A stretch of 64,000 nucleotides of DNA from Cnuibacter physcomitrellae (GTDB lineage Bacteria > Actinomycetota > Actinomycetes > Actinomycetales > Microbacteriaceae). Position numbers and translations under genes: made by a program. The DNA lies in NCBI RefSeq assembly GCF_014640535.1, contig NZ_BMHD01000002.1, positions 1-64,000 on the forward strand, written 5' to 3'. Below are positions 43,902 through 53,106 of the stretch, piece after piece (position 1 is the first letter of the stretch; every line of letters starts with the position of its first letter). The notes under the pieces were generated by a model. The model was not told the DNA's origin, made no database searches, and worked only from the letters and a program-made list of their open reading frames with translations.

Positions 43902-43938
43902 GAGGGCGCCCCTCCGGAGCTTCCGGAAGGGCGCCTTC
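43902..43938 (+). terminator. Terminator after the DUF4870 gene
   Basis: GAGGGCGCCCCTCCGGA and TCCGGAAGGGCGCCTTC form a 17-bp stem with two mismatches and a 3-base loop, 24 bases after the stop, followed by TCTCGCTGT. Confidence 0.8.
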
Positions 43939-43963
43939 TCGCTGTCCGGCGTCCCTCCGCCGT

Positions 43964-44042
43964 GCCAACTCCGGACATTCGGTGCGACACGCCGCGGCAG
44001 ATCCGGAGTCAGCTCAGATCAGGACGAATCTCCGGAGTTGGC
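43964..44042. repeat. Intergenic palindromic repeat element
   Basis: The 12-mer GCCAACTCCGGA (43964-43975) is matched by its exact inverse TCCGGAGTTGGC at 44031-44042. A third, slightly altered copy, TCCGGAGTCAGC, is at about 44002-44013. It lies between convergent genes, after a separate terminator, and resembles dispersed REP-type elements. Only one locus is visible. Confidence 0.6.
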
Positions 44043-44068
44043 TCAACCCGGGCCCGGCCGGGGCGGGG

Positions 44069-45289
44069 TCAGGTGAGGCGGCGGACGACGGCGTCGGCGA
44101 GGAGGCGGCCGCGGCGGGTGAGGGTGAGGGTGCCGGCGAAGGCGGCGGCGGGGTCGACGAGGCCGTCGGCGAGGAGGCCCGCCACCTCGCGACGCGCGGT
44201 CGGGAGCAACGACGACAGGGCGATCCCCTCGCGCACCCGTGTGAGCAGCAGGATGCGCTCGAGCTCGGCGGACGCGGCGCCGATCCGCTCGCGACCGGCG
44301 GCGGGCGACACCCCCTCCGCGATGCGCGACGCGTACGCCGACGGGTGCTTCACGTTCCACCAGCGCGTGGCGCCGACGTGGCTGTGCGCACCGGGACCGA
44401 CACCCCACCAGTCGTGGCCGAGCCAGTAGCCGAGGTTGTGCCGCGAGCGCGTCCCGGTGGACCGCGACCAGTTGCTCACCTCGTACCACTCGTACCCGTG
44501 GGCGGCGAAGGCGTCGTCGGCGAGCTCGTACATGTCGGCCTGCAGGTCGTCGTCGGGCTCGGGGACCGATCCCGTGCGGATCTGCCGGGCGAGCCGGGTG
44601 CCCTGCTCGACGATGAGCGCGTACGCGGAGACGTGGTCCGGCCCGTTCTCGAGGACCGCGTCGACCGAGCGGCGCCAGTCGTCGAGGGTCTCCCCCGGCG
44701 CCCCGTAGATGAGGTCGAGCGAGACCTGCAGCCCCGCCGCGCGCGCCCAACGCACCACGTGCGGGATGCGCTCCGGGTCGTGGGTGCGATCGAGCGTCGC
44801 GAGCACCGACGGCACCGCCGACTGCATCCCGAAGCTCACGCGGGTGAAGCCCCCCTCCGCCAGCTCGGCGAGGTAGCGCTCGTCGACGGAGTCGGGGTTC
44901 GCCTCGGTCGTGACCTCGGCGCCCTCGGCGAGACCGGCGACCTCGCGAGCCGTGCCGAGCATCCGCACCAGGTCGGCGGCGGGCAGCATCGTCGGGGTGC
45001 CGCCGCCGAGGAACACCGTCGAGAAGGGGCGCGAGACGACGCCCGAGGCATCGAGCACGTCGGCGGCGAACCGCAGCTCGGCGGACGCCTGCGACGCGTA
45101 GTCGGACGGACGCGCGCCCTTCAACTCGCCCGAGGTGTACGTGTTGAAGTCGCAGTAGCCGCAGCGCACTCGGCAGAAGGGGACGTGCACGTAGAGGCCG
45201 AGGTCGCGCGACGACGAGAGCTCGGCGTCGGCGAGGGGCAGGAGTCCGTCGGGCGGCGCCGGGTCTCCGAGGGGAAGCGCTCCGGCCAC
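44069..45289 (-). CDS. hemW: Heme chaperone HemW (radical SAM)
   Basis: Radical-SAM family protein related to HemN; HemW proteins bind and deliver heme rather than acting as coproporphyrinogen dehydrogenase. The 406-residue protein has 'VHVPFCRVRCGYCDFN' with CxxxCxxC, 'FLGGGTPTML', 'EANPDSVD' and 'FGMQSA'. It starts 5 bp after the DUF1990 gene and lies in the lepA-hemW-hrcA order conserved in actinobacteria. Confidence 0.93.
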   Translation of the reverse strand: MAGALPLGDPAPPDGLLPLADAELSSSRDLGLYVHVPFCRVRCGYCDFNTYTSGELKGARPSDYASQASAELRFAADVLDASGVVSRPFSTVFLGGGTPTMLPAADLVRMLGTAREVAGLAEGAEVTTEANPDSVDERYLAELAEGGFTRVSFGMQSAVPSVLATLDRTHDPERIPHVVRWARAAGLQVSLDLIYGAPGETLDDWRRSVDAVLENGPDHVSAYALIVEQGTRLARQIRTGSVPEPDDDLQADMYELADDAFAAHGYEWYEVSNWSRSTGTRSRHNLGYWLGHDWWGVGPGAHSHVGATRWWNVKHPSAYASRIAEGVSPAAGRERIGAASAELERILLLTRVREGIALSSLLPTARREVAGLLADGLVDPAAAFAGTLTLTRRGRLLADAVVRRLT

Positions 45290-45294
45290 GGCCC

Positions 45295-45966
45295 TCAGGC
45301 CCCGCTGGCGGGTGAGAGGGCTCGGAGGTAGCGGCGCGTGATGCCGGCCTGCATGAAGCGGACGAGCGGGGCCGCGAGCCGGTAGTACCAGGTGGACGGA
45401 CGCGAGAAGGCGCGCACCACGAGCCAGACCGAGTCGTCCTGGTAGTGCTCGACCACGAAGGACTCCTCGCCGCTGGCCGGATGCCCGGGCAGGGTGCCGT
45501 AGGCGAAGCCGACCCGTCCGGGCTCGGCCACCTCGTAGACGACGCGCACCGGCGCGGTGAAGGACCGCCCGAACGCCCGCACCGTGAGGTCGGCGGTGGC
45601 GCCGGCGGCGACCTGCGGCGTGCCGTCCGCCTCGTACGTCTGCTCCGGATGCGCGACCCGCGTCCCGACGGCCGTCCCGGCCGCGTCGTAGAGCAGGCCC
45701 GCGTAGTCGGTGTCGCTCGGGGCGGGCAGCTGGATGTTGCGCACCTCGAGGCCGGCGCCGCGCTGCACGCCCCAGGCGAGGAGCTTTGACGAGGCAGCGG
45801 CGAAGCGGGCGTCGCCGCTGCCCAGCCGCACCCGGCGCTCGACGGGCCGGAACCCGGCGGGCGGATACGCGAGGAGGTCGTCGGCCTTCGTCGCTCCGAC
45901 GGCGGCGTACGTGAGCGGCACCCCCGCGGAGGTGCGGCGCACGGGTCGCGCCGTCTCGGCGCTCAC
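45295..45966 (-). CDS. DUF1990 protein
   Basis: A 223-residue soluble protein of the DUF1990 family, whose function is unknown. It has '[30 protein letters not shown]' (split here for length: '[20 protein letters not shown]'), '[14 protein letters not shown]' and late '[18 protein letters not shown]' and '[11 protein letters not shown]'. The fold is probably SRPBCC-like. GTG start overlaps the lepA stop (GTGA), so it is translationally coupled. Confidence 0.88.
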   Translation of the reverse strand: MSAETARPVRRTSAGVPLTYAAVGATKADDLLAYPPAGFRPVERRVRLGSGDARFAAASSKLLAWGVQRGAGLEVRNIQLPAPSDTDYAGLLYDAAGTAVGTRVAHPEQTYEADGTPQVAAGATADLTVRAFGRSFTAPVRVVYEVAEPGRVGFAYGTLPGHPASGEESFVVEHYQDDSVWLVVRAFSRPSTWYYRLAAPLVRFMQAGITRRYLRALSPASGA

Positions 45967-47813
45967 TTCTTGTCCTTCTTCTCGACGTCGCCGGAGAGGG
46001 CGGCGATGAACGCCTCCTGGGGGACCTCGACCCGGCCCACCATCTTCATGCGCTTCTTGCCCTCCTTCTGCTTCTCGAGGAGCTTGCGCTTGCGGGAGAT
46101 GTCGCCGCCGTAGCACTTCGCGAGGACGTCCTTGCGCATGGCGCGGATGGACTCGCGGGCGATGATGCGGGCGCCGATCGCCGCCTGGATGGGGACCTCG
46201 AACTGCTGCCGAGGGATCAGCTCGCGGAGCCGGCTCGTCATCAGCACGCCGTAGGCGTAGGCCTTGTCGCGGTGCACGATCGCGCTGAACGCGTCGACTC
46301 GCTCGCCCTGGAGGAGGATGTCGACCTTCACGAGGTCGGCCTCCTGCTCACCCGCGGGCTCGTAGTCGAGGGAGGCGTAGCCCGCCGTCTTGGACTTCAG
46401 CTGGTCGAAGAAGTCGAACACGATCTCGCCGAGCGGCATCGTGTACTTGATCTCGACGCGGTCTTCACCGAGGTAGTCCATGCCCTGCAGGGTGCCGCGG
46501 CGGCTCTGGCAGAGCTCCATGATCACGCCGACGTAGTCCTTCGGCGCCAGGATCGCGGCGTTCACGACGGGCTCGGACACGCTCGCGATCTTGCCCGCGG
46601 GGAACTCGCTCGGGTTGGTGACCTCGATCTCCTTCTTGTCCTCCGTCGTGACGTGGTAGATCACGCTCGGAGCCGTGGCGATGAGGTCGAGGCCGAACTC
46701 GCGCTCGAGGCGCTCGCTGATGATCTCGAGGTGGAGGAGGCCGAGGAATCCGCAGCGGAAGCCGAACCCCAGAGCGACCGAGGTCTCGGGCTCGTAGGCG
46801 AGCGCCGCATCCGACAGCTTGAGCTTGTCGAGCGCCTCGCGCAGCAGCGGGTAGTCGCTGCCGTCGATCGGGTAGAGGCCCGAGAACACCATCGGCAGCG
46901 GCTCGGTGTAGCCGGGCAGCGCCTGTGTGGCGGGCTTCGCGGCGGTGGTCACCGTGTCGCCGACCTTCGACTGACGGACGTCCTTCACACCGGTGATGAG
47001 GTAGCCCACCTCGCCGACGCCCAAGCCCTTGCTCGGCGTGGGCTCCGGGCTCGACACCCCGATCTCGAGGATCTCGTGGGTCGCCTTCGTCGACATCATC
47101 TGGATGCGCTCGCGCGGCTTCAGCTCGCCGTCGATCATCCGGACGTAGGTGATGACACCGCGGTAGGCGTCGTAGACCGAGTCGAAGATCATGGCGCGGG
47201 CCGCCGCATCCGCCTCGCCCACCGGGGCGGGGATGAGCTCGACCACGCGGTCGAGGAGCTCCTCGACGCCGACGCCGGTCTTGCCTGAGACACGGAGCAC
47301 GTCGGCCGGGTCGCCGCCGATGAGGTTCGCGAGCTCGGCGGCGTACTTCTCCGGCTCGGCCGCAGGGAGGTCGATCTTGTTGAGCACCGGGATGATCTGG
47401 AGGTCGTTCTCGAGCGCCAGGTAGAGGTTCGCGAGGGTCTGCGCCTCGATGCCCTGCGCGGCGTCGACCAGGAGGATCGCGCCCTCGCACGCGGCGAGCG
47501 AGCGGCTGACCTCGTAGGTGAAGTCGACGTGGCCCGGGGTGTCGATCATGTTCAGCGCGAAGGTCTCGCCGCCGACCGACCAGGGCATGCGCACGGCCTG
47601 GCTCTTGATGGTGATGCCGCGCTCGCGCTCGATGTCCATGCGGTCGAGGTACTGGGCGCGCATGTCGCGATCGGAGACGACGCCCGTGATCTGCAGCATG
47701 CGGTCGGCGAGGGTGGACTTCCCGTGGTCGATGTGCGCGATGATGCAGAAGTTGCGGATCTGCGCGGGGTTCGTCGACGCGGGCTCGAGCGGCTTCAGCG
47801 CTGTAGGGCTCAC
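45963..47813 (-). CDS. lepA: Elongation factor 4 (LepA)
   Basis: Ribosomal GTPase that helps ribosome assembly or back-translocation. The 616-residue protein has G motifs '[10 protein letters not shown]', 'ERGITIKSQ', 'DTPGHVDF', 'NKIDLP', then domain II, '[11 protein letters not shown]' and the LepA-only C-terminal domain ending '[20 protein letters not shown]'. The GTG at 47813 has AAGGA four bases upstream and gives the usual length. Confidence 0.96.
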   Translation of the reverse strand: MSPTALKPLEPASTNPAQIRNFCIIAHIDHGKSTLADRMLQITGVVSDRDMRAQYLDRMDIERERGITIKSQAVRMPWSVGGETFALNMIDTPGHVDFTYEVSRSLAACEGAILLVDAAQGIEAQTLANLYLALENDLQIIPVLNKIDLPAAEPEKYAAELANLIGGDPADVLRVSGKTGVGVEELLDRVVELIPAPVGEADAAARAMIFDSVYDAYRGVITYVRMIDGELKPRERIQMMSTKATHEILEIGVSSPEPTPSKGLGVGEVGYLITGVKDVRQSKVGDTVTTAAKPATQALPGYTEPLPMVFSGLYPIDGSDYPLLREALDKLKLSDAALAYEPETSVALGFGFRCGFLGLLHLEIISERLEREFGLDLIATAPSVIYHVTTEDKKEIEVTNPSEFPAGKIASVSEPVVNAAILAPKDYVGVIMELCQSRRGTLQGMDYLGEDRVEIKYTMPLGEIVFDFFDQLKSKTAGYASLDYEPAGEQEADLVKVDILLQGERVDAFSAIVHRDKAYAYGVLMTSRLRELIPRQQFEVPIQAAIGARIIARESIRAMRKDVLAKCYGGDISRKRKLLEKQKEGKKRMKMVGRVEVPQEAFIAALSGDVEKKDKK

Positions 47814-47823
47814 GCTTTCCTTA

Positions 47824-47859
47824 CTGGTCGGGAAGGATTCCCTCTGGTCGGGAAGGATT
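47824..47859. repeat. Tandem 16-base direct repeat upstream of lepA
   Basis: CTGGTCGGGAAGGATT occurs twice, at 47824-47839 and 47844-47859, with a 20-base period. It fills most of the 72-bp gap between the divergent lepA and epimerase genes, so it lies in the leader or promoter of both. Confidence 0.75.
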
Positions 47860-47872
47860 TCCGGGGACGACC

Positions 47873-47878
47873 TATTGT
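47873..47878 (+). promoter_or_regulatory. -10 box of leaderless epimerase promoter
   Basis: TATTGT ends seven bases before the ATG at 47886, with no ribosome binding site. A weak GGGAAG 17 bases upstream lies in the second copy of the direct repeat. Confidence 0.5.
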
Positions 47879-47885
47879 GCCATGT

Positions 47886-48764
47886 ATGGCCATCCTCCTC
47901 ACCGGCGCGACCGGATACATCGGTTCCCATGTCCTCCAGATCCTCCGTGCGCAGGGCCGCGACGTCGTCGCCCTCGTCCGCGACGAGTCGAAGGCGCGCC
48001 AGGTCGAGGCGGCCGGCGCCACCGCCGCGATCGGGACCATCGGCGACCGCGGCCTCGTCGAGCAGCTCGCCACCGACAGCGACGGCGTGATCCAGCTCGC
48101 CGCCCCCGGCGACGGTTCGGATGCGGAGGTCACCGAGACCTTCGTCGACGCGGTCCTCGCGGGCCTGGAGGGCAGCGACAAGCCCTTCGTGCACACCTCG
48201 GGCATCTGGGTCTACGGATCGAACGCCGACATCTCGGAGACGTCTCCGCTCGACCCGCCCGCGCTCACCGCGTGGCGCGTCCCTCTCGACGAGCGCGTGC
48301 AGAAGGCGGAGGGCGTGAAGACCACCGTCATCGCCCCCGGCATCGTCTACGGCCACGGCGGCGGCATCCCCGCACTCGTCGCGGGCGCCGACCAGGTCGA
48401 TGGCGCGCTGCAGCTCATCGGCTCGGGCGACCAGCACTGGACCACCGTCTTCGTCGACGACCTCGCGGAGCTCTACGTCCTCGCCTTCGACCTCGCCGAG
48501 GGAGGATCCCGGTACATCGGCGCGGGCGGCGACAACCCGACCGTGCACGAGCTCGGCGTGGCCGCAGCGACCGCAGCCGGCCTGGAGGGCCGGGTCGTCC
48601 CGACCACGATCGACGAGGTGCATGCGAAGCTCGGCGTACCCTTCGGCGACGCCCTGCTGCTCGACCAGCAGGCGCGGGGCACGTCGGCCCGCATCGACCT
48701 CGGCTGGGAGCCGAACGGCCCCACGCTCGTCGAGGAGCTGCGCAGCGGGTCCTACACGGGCTGA
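47886..48764 (+). CDS. NAD(P)-dependent epimerase/dehydratase-like protein
   Basis: A 292-residue extended short-chain dehydrogenase. The Rossmann motif 'LTGATGYIG' (GxxGxxG) is at residues 5-13, 'HTSGIWVYG' carries the active-site region, and '[13 protein letters not shown]' and '[12 protein letters not shown]' are typical of this superfamily. Substrate unknown; a sugar-nucleotide or hydroxysteroid-type substrate cannot be assigned. I start at 47886 because the Rossmann strand follows at once. An ATG four bases upstream is out of frame. Confidence 0.88.
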   Translation: MAILLTGATGYIGSHVLQILRAQGRDVVALVRDESKARQVEAAGATAAIGTIGDRGLVEQLATDSDGVIQLAAPGDGSDAEVTETFVDAVLAGLEGSDKPFVHTSGIWVYGSNADISETSPLDPPALTAWRVPLDERVQKAEGVKTTVIAPGIVYGHGGGIPALVAGADQVDGALQLIGSGDQHWTTVFVDDLAELYVLAFDLAEGGSRYIGAGGDNPTVHELGVAAATAAGLEGRVVPTTIDEVHAKLGVPFGDALLLDQQARGTSARIDLGWEPNGPTLVEELRSGSYTG

Positions 48765-48794
48765 GCCCGGCACGACACTGCTCCGGCGCCGCGG

Positions 48795-49799
48795 TCAGCG
48801 CCGGCGGAACACCTCGCGCGGCACCCGCGCGGGAGGGACGAACCGGCCCGTCGACTCGACCTCGTGGACCAGCGCGACCAGGCGCTCGTTCACCGGGGTC
48901 GGCAGGCCGACCGCCCTGCCTTCGGCGACGACCGCCCCGTTGAGGTGGTCGATCTCGGTGGGCTGACCACGGCGGATGCTCTGCAGCGTCGAACCGGGAT
49001 TGGGCGTCGACCCCATCCGCCGTGCCATCTGCTGAGGGAGGATCTCCGCCCAGCGCAGGGGCGCCATCGAGAACACGGTGAGCAGTCCCTCGCCGAGCCC
49101 GGACATCGGCTCGAAGCGGACGCCGCGCGCCCGGGCGACGACCACCGCCTCGCGCATCGACGCGGTCATCACCTGTCTCAGCACGGGCACCCGCACCACG
49201 TCCTGCACGCTCATCCCCGTGATGGCGGGCAGCGCGTTGACCTGGTTGACGATGAGCTTCGTCCACTGGGCGCCCACGAGGTTCGTCGTCGTCGTGACGG
49301 GCACGGCGGCGCCGAGCGCGCTCGCGACCCGCGCCAGGGCCTCGGCATCGCGGTCGGCGTCCACCGGCCCGAGGATGGTCGGTCCGGGGGTGGTGATCGC
49401 CACACGCCCGGGCGAGAGGAACGAGGCCGCGTAGAGCGCCAGCCCGCCGAGCACCGCGGACTCGGGCAGCGCGGCAGCGACGCGCTCGGCCCCGCCGAGA
49501 CCGTTCTGCACCACGAGCACATCGGTGCCCCGGAGCGCCGAGGCGTTCTCGGCGACGGCACGATCGGCGTCCTGCGCCTTCACGGCGATGATCGCGAGGT
49601 CCGGGCGCTCGTCCAGGGCCTCCCGCACCGCCACCCGGGCCCGGTGGTCGCCCCATCCGCCCGTCAGCAGGAGCCCGTCTCGCCGGATGGCCTCGCGGTG
49701 CTCTCCGCGGGCGGTGACCACGACGTCCCGTCCAGCGCGGTCGAGGGCGGCGGCCAGGGTCCCGCCGACCGCTCCGGCGCCGATCACCGCGACGGTCAT
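48795..49799 (-). CDS. 2-dehydropantoate 2-reductase family (PanE-like)
   Basis: A 334-residue NADPH-dependent reductase of the ApbA/PanE family. It has '[15 protein letters not shown]' (GxGxxG), 'KAQD' with the family lysine region, 'QNGLGG', the catalytic lysine in '[18 protein letters not shown]' and '[19 protein letters not shown]'. It may make pantoate for CoA, or act on another 2-keto acid. The ATG overlaps the stop of the aminotransferase gene (ATGA). Confidence 0.88.
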   Translation of the reverse strand: MTVAVIGAGAVGGTLAAALDRAGRDVVVTARGEHREAIRRDGLLLTGGWGDHRARVAVREALDERPDLAIIAVKAQDADRAVAENASALRGTDVLVVQNGLGGAERVAAALPESAVLGGLALYAASFLSPGRVAITTPGPTILGPVDADRDAEALARVASALGAAVPVTTTTNLVGAQWTKLIVNQVNALPAITGMSVQDVVRVPVLRQVMTASMREAVVVARARGVRFEPMSGLGEGLLTVFSMAPLRWAEILPQQMARRMGSTPNPGSTLQSIRRGQPTEIDHLNGAVVAEGRAVGLPTPVNERLVALVHEVESTGRFVPPARVPREVFRRR

Positions 49800-51061
49800 C
49801 GCGCGACCTCGGGTCGCGTGGACTCGGGTCGCGCGGCCTCGGTCCGCGCCGCTTCAGCAGGCGCCGCGGTGGCCGACGCCGCGGCGACCGGCGCCGTGGG
49901 GGCCGTCGCCGGCTGCGGCGGGTCGGGCAGCCTGCTCAGCCCTTCGACGAGGTCGGCCTCCGATGCGGCGACGCACACCCTGATCCAGCCCTCGCCCATC
50001 CGCCCGAAGGCGCTGCCCGGCGCGACCGCGACCCGCCGCTCGATCAGGAAGCGTTCGGCCCAGGCGGCGACATCGCCCTCCGTCGCGTACGACAGGTCGA
50101 CCCAGAGGTAGAAGGCGCCGGATGGCTCGAGGTAGCGGATGCCGCGCTCCCGCAGGAGCGTCGTCGCCACGTCGAGGTTCTCGCGGTAGTGGACCGCGGC
50201 GCGGTCGACGTGCTCCTGGTCGCCGGTGAGCGCGGCGACCACCGCGATCTGGGCCGGGGTGTTGATGCAGCTCACGATCGCCTCCTGCGCCGACCGCAGC
50301 AGCGGCGCGAAGCCCGGAGGCGTGACGAGCCACCCCACGCGCGCGCCGGTCAAGGCGTACGTCTTCGACGCGGAGAACACCGCGAGCACCCTCTCGTCGT
50401 CGCCGAGGCCCAGCATGCTCGTGTGCGGCACCCCGTAGGTGAAGCGCTCGTACACCTCGTCGCTGATCACCCACAGGTCGTGCTCGCGGGCGAAGGACAG
50501 GATGCGCTCCATCGTCTCGCGCGGGAAGATCGCGCCGAGCGGGTTGGACGGCGAGTTGACGATGATGGCCCGCGTCCGATCGGTGAGGAGACGGGCGAGC
50601 TCGTCGAGGTCGGGGGCGAAGCCGCGGTCGGGATGGAGCGGGTACGGCACGGGCTCGGCCGACAGCAGGTGGGCGTTCATGGTGAAGGTCGTGTAGCCCG
50701 GGTCGGGCACCAGCACCTCGTCACCCGCGTCGAGCACCAGGTTCATCGCCAGGTGCAGGGCCCCGGTCGCGCCGTTCGTCACCCACACCCGCTCCCGGTC
50801 GACCTCGACGCCGTGGCGCGCCCTCAGGTCGTCGCGGATCGCGTCGCGCAGGGGCACGATGCCGCCGTTGGGCGTGTAGTCGGTCTGATCGGCCGTCCAG
50901 GCGGCTGCGGCCGCCTCCAGGATGTGGGGGGCCACCTCCACGTCGGGCTCGCCGACGGCGAGGTACACGACGTCGTCGAGCGAGTGTGCGAGCTCGAAGA
51001 CGCGTCGGATGCCGGACGGGGGAACGGTGTCGGTATGGGACGCGAGACGCGGCATAGTCAT
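49796..51061 (-). CDS. Class I/II PLP-dependent aminotransferase
   Basis: A 421-residue fold-type I aminotransferase near aspartate/aromatic aminotransferases. It has '[13 protein letters not shown]', '[15 protein letters not shown]', '[12 protein letters not shown]', '[13 protein letters not shown]', '[12 protein letters not shown]' and the cofactor lysine in '[16 protein letters not shown]'. The last 45 or so residues are an Ala/Pro/Thr-rich tail ending in the 5-residue repeats [19 protein letters not shown] lies eight bases before the ATG at 51061; a second ATG is two codons in. Substrate unknown. It is coupled to the PanE-like gene, so both may act on one amino/keto-acid pair. Confidence 0.87.
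   Translation of the reverse strand: MTMPRLASHTDTVPPSGIRRVFELAHSLDDVVYLAVGEPDVEVAPHILEAAAAAWTADQTDYTPNGGIVPLRDAIRDDLRARHGVEVDRERVWVTNGATGALHLAMNLVLDAGDEVLVPDPGYTTFTMNAHLLSAEPVPYPLHPDRGFAPDLDELARLLTDRTRAIIVNSPSNPLGAIFPRETMERILSFAREHDLWVISDEVYERFTYGVPHTSMLGLGDDERVLAVFSASKTYALTGARVGWLVTPPGFAPLLRSAQEAIVSCINTPAQIAVVAALTGDQEHVDRAAVHYRENLDVATTLLRERGIRYLEPSGAFYLWVDLSYATEGDVAAWAERFLIERRVAVAPGSAFGRMGEGWIRVCVAASEADLVEGLSRLPDPPQPATAPTAPVAAASATAAPAEAARTEAARPESTRPEVAR
49799..49843 (-). repeat. Three degenerate 15-bp repeats at the aminotransferase C-terminus
   Basis: The last 15 sense codons encode [10 protein letters not shown] and PEVAR, three related 5-residue units from diverged 15-bp repeats. They lie directly before the stop and overlap the PanE-like start region. 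Confidence 0.6.
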
Positions 51062-51079
51062 CCACGCTACTCCGTCCGA

Positions 51080-51108
51080 TTGTCGTGCCTCCGACGACCT
51101 GGTAATGT
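51080..51108 (+). promoter_or_regulatory. rpsT promoter
   Basis: -35 TTGTCG (51080-51085), a 17-base spacer and -10 TAATGT (51103-51108). The leader to the rpsT GTG is about 115 bases. Confidence 0.7.
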
Positions 51109-51229
51109 TGTCTGTTGGCTTACGCATCCGCAGGTTTTCGAAGGATGCGAACAGCGGCCGCGCGACGCGCGACGCGCCTCGAACGGCCGCACCGCATCCA
51201 TCCGAAGAAGACACAAGAGGTTATTCCCC

Positions 51230-51490
51230 GTGGCAAACATCAAGTCGCAGATCAAGCGCATCGGCACCAACAAGAAGGCGCAGGAGCGCAACAAGGCCGT
51301 CAAGAGCGAGCTCAAGACCGCCCTCCGCACCACCCGCGCCGCGGTCACCGCCGGCGACAAGGCCAAGGCCGAGGCGTCGTACGCCGTGGCCGCGAAGAAG
51401 CTCGACAAGGCCGTGAGCAAGGGCGTCATCCACAAGAACCAGGCGTCGAACCGCAAGTCGGCCATCGCCAAGCAGGTCGCCGCTCTCTGA
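51230..51490 (+). CDS. rpsT: 30S ribosomal protein S20
   Basis: Small-subunit protein binding 16S rRNA. The 86-residue, Lys/Ala-rich protein begins '[20 protein letters not shown]' and ends '[12 protein letters not shown]', typical of actinobacterial S20. The start is GTG with AGAGG upstream. A GTG or UUG start and a long leader are also seen for S20 elsewhere and allow self-repression in E. coli. Confidence 0.97.
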   Translation: MANIKSQIKRIGTNKKAQERNKAVKSELKTALRTTRAAVTAGDKAKAEASYAVAAKKLDKAVSKGVIHKNQASNRKSAIAKQVAAL

Positions 51491-51506
51491 GCCGCACCGC
51501 TCACCT

Positions 51507-51536
51507 GACGAAGCCCCGCCTCGGCGGGGCTTCGTC
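51507..51536 (+). terminator. rpsT terminator
   Basis: GACGAAGCCCCGCC and GGCGGGGCTTCGTC form a perfect 14-bp stem closing on CTCG, 16 bases after the stop, followed by ATTTCTC. Confidence 0.9.
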
Positions 51537-51556
51537 ATTTCTCGGCAGTACTGCAC

Positions 51557-51580
51557 GCCCCGCCTCGACGGGGCTTCGTC
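51557..51580 (+). terminator. Partial second copy of the rpsT terminator
   Basis: GCCCCG, CCTCGA, CGGGGC followed by TTCGTC repeats much of the first terminator about 45 bp downstream, with a shorter 6-bp stem. It looks like a local duplication with decay. Confidence 0.5.
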
Positions 51581-51616
51581 GTCTCCGCTGTGCGCGCCAC
51601 GATCGCGGTCGCGGAC

Positions 51617-51622
51617 TACGGT
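51617..51622 (+). promoter_or_regulatory. -10 box of possible leaderless promoter
   Basis: TACGGT ends six bases before the ATG at 51629 of the NTF2-like gene. The only purine run (GAGG) is one base from the ATG, too close for ribosome binding. Confidence 0.4.
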
Positions 51623-51628
51623 CGAGGC

Positions 51629-51985
51629 ATGAGGGAGTCCGACACCGAGCCGTTCCGCGCGATCCGAGATGCGGAGCTCTCGCTCCTGACGTCCGAGACG
51701 CGGCGGGACGCCACCAGGACGGCCGCTCTGCTCGCCGACGGCTTCGTCGAGATCGGGCGGTCGGGTCGGCGCTGGACGGCACCGGAGATCGTCGCGGCCC
51801 TGGCCGAGGAGCCCGAGAGGCCCGCTCCGACGACGTCGGACTGGCTCTTCAATCGCGTCGCGGCGGACCTCGTGCTCGTGACCTACGTCATCCGGAGCGA
51901 CGGGAGCGAGAGCAGGCACTCGTCGCTCTGGCGGACGGACGGACCGGTGCTGGTGTTCCACCAGGGCACGGTGGTCGCGTCGTGA
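51629..51985 (+). CDS. NTF2-like / DUF4440 protein
   Basis: A 118-residue protein of the NTF2-like superfamily (DUF4440): helix 'FRAIRDAELSLLTSETRRD', 'LADGFVEIGRSGRRW', then strands 'LVLVTYVIRSDG' and 'SLWRTDGPVLVFHQGT'. These small proteins are often enzymes or binding proteins of unknown substrate. ATG at 51629 starts just before the first helix. It sits between rpsT and convergent holA; function unknown. Confidence 0.82.
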   Translation: MRESDTEPFRAIRDAELSLLTSETRRDATRTAALLADGFVEIGRSGRRWTAPEIVAALAEEPERPAPTTSDWLFNRVAADLVLVTYVIRSDGSESRHSSLWRTDGPVLVFHQGTVVAS

Positions 51986-52009
51986 CACGGACCACCGGAC
52001 GGTGCGCCG

Positions 52010-53056
52010 TCAGGGACGGGCGCCGCGGGCGGCGATCGTTGCGACGACGGTCTCGAGGGCGTAGACCGGATCGCGCGAGGCGCCCTTGACGTTCTCGTCG
52101 GCGGCGGCGAGCGCCAGGATGACCTGGCCGAGCCCCTCGCTGGTCCAGCCGGAGAGGTCACGGCGGGCGCGGTCGATCTGCCAGGGGGCGAGGCCGAGCT
52201 GGCCCGCCAGCTGACCGGACCCGCCGCGAGTGCCTGCGACCTTCGCCATCGTCCGGATCTTCATCGCGAACGCGGCGACGATCGGCACCGGATCGGCCCC
52301 GGAGGCGAGGGCGTGCCTGAGCAGCGCCATCGCCTCGCCGTACCGGCCCGCGATCGCGGCGTCAGCCACCGAGAACGCGTTGGTCTCGACCCGCCCGGCG
52401 TAGTAGCGCTCGACGGTCGCCTCGGTGATCTCGTCGCTCGCATCGGCGATGAGCTGCGAGCAGGCGCTGGACAGCTCGGCGAGGTCGTCGGTGAAGGCGG
52501 AGACGAGCGCGCGCACGGCGCCGGGGGTCACGCGTTTGCCCGCCGCCTTGAACTCGGCCACGGCGAACTCGTAGCGCTCGGTGTCCTTCTTCAGCTCGGC
52601 GCAGACGATCTCGATCGCCGTGCCCGAGGCGGCGCGGATCCCCTCGAGGAGCTTCTTGCCCCGCACGCCGCCCGCGTGCCGGATGACGACGTAGGTGTCG
52701 TCGGCCGGTGAGGCGAGGTAGTCGAGGGCCTCCTCGAGGAACGCATCGGAGGACTTCTCGGCGGCGGACACGCGGATGAGCCGCGGCTCCTGGAAGAGCG
52801 ACGGGCTGGCCAGCGTCAGCAGCTCGCCCGGGGCGTACGACGCCGCGTCGATGTCGTTCACCTCGAGGCTCGGATCCTCGGCCCGGAGCAGGTCGCGCAG
52901 GATGCGGCCCGCCCGATCGGCGAGGAACCCCTCGGACCCGGTGATGAGCACGACCGGGGCTGGACGGACCTCGCTCCAGCTCAGCTGCGGGATGGCCGAC
53001 TTCGGCGACTTCGCCGAGCCCCGCGCGGGCGCGGGGCGTGACCGACTCGTCGCCAT
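52010..53056 (-). CDS. holA: DNA polymerase III subunit delta
   Basis: Opens the sliding clamp as part of the clamp loader. The 348-residue protein has a short basic tail, then the AAA+-like domain ('PAPVVLITGSEGFLADRAGR'), the middle 'LFQEPRLIRVSAAEKSSD' and 'GKKLLEGI', and the C-terminal helical domain ('FSVADAAIAGRYGEAMALL'). The ATG at 53056 has GAGGAGGG four bases upstream. It follows comEC after 50 bp, the conserved order. Confidence 0.94.
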   Translation of the reverse strand: MATSRSRPAPARGSAKSPKSAIPQLSWSEVRPAPVVLITGSEGFLADRAGRILRDLLRAEDPSLEVNDIDAASYAPGELLTLASPSLFQEPRLIRVSAAEKSSDAFLEEALDYLASPADDTYVVIRHAGGVRGKKLLEGIRAASGTAIEIVCAELKKDTERYEFAVAEFKAAGKRVTPGAVRALVSAFTDDLAELSSACSQLIADASDEITEATVERYYAGRVETNAFSVADAAIAGRYGEAMALLRHALASGADPVPIVAAFAMKIRTMAKVAGTRGGSGQLAGQLGLAPWQIDRARRDLSGWTSEGLGQVILALAAADENVKGASRDPVYALETVVATIAARGARP

Positions 53057-53106
53057 GGTGCCCTCCTCGTCGCTCTCCGGCGCCGTGGTCGAACGCCTCC
53101 TGAAGC

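Noticed and set aside
47882-47885. ATG at 47882 as epimerase start
   Set aside because: It is out of frame with the Rossmann domain; the ATG at 47886 is in frame and correctly spaced from the -10.
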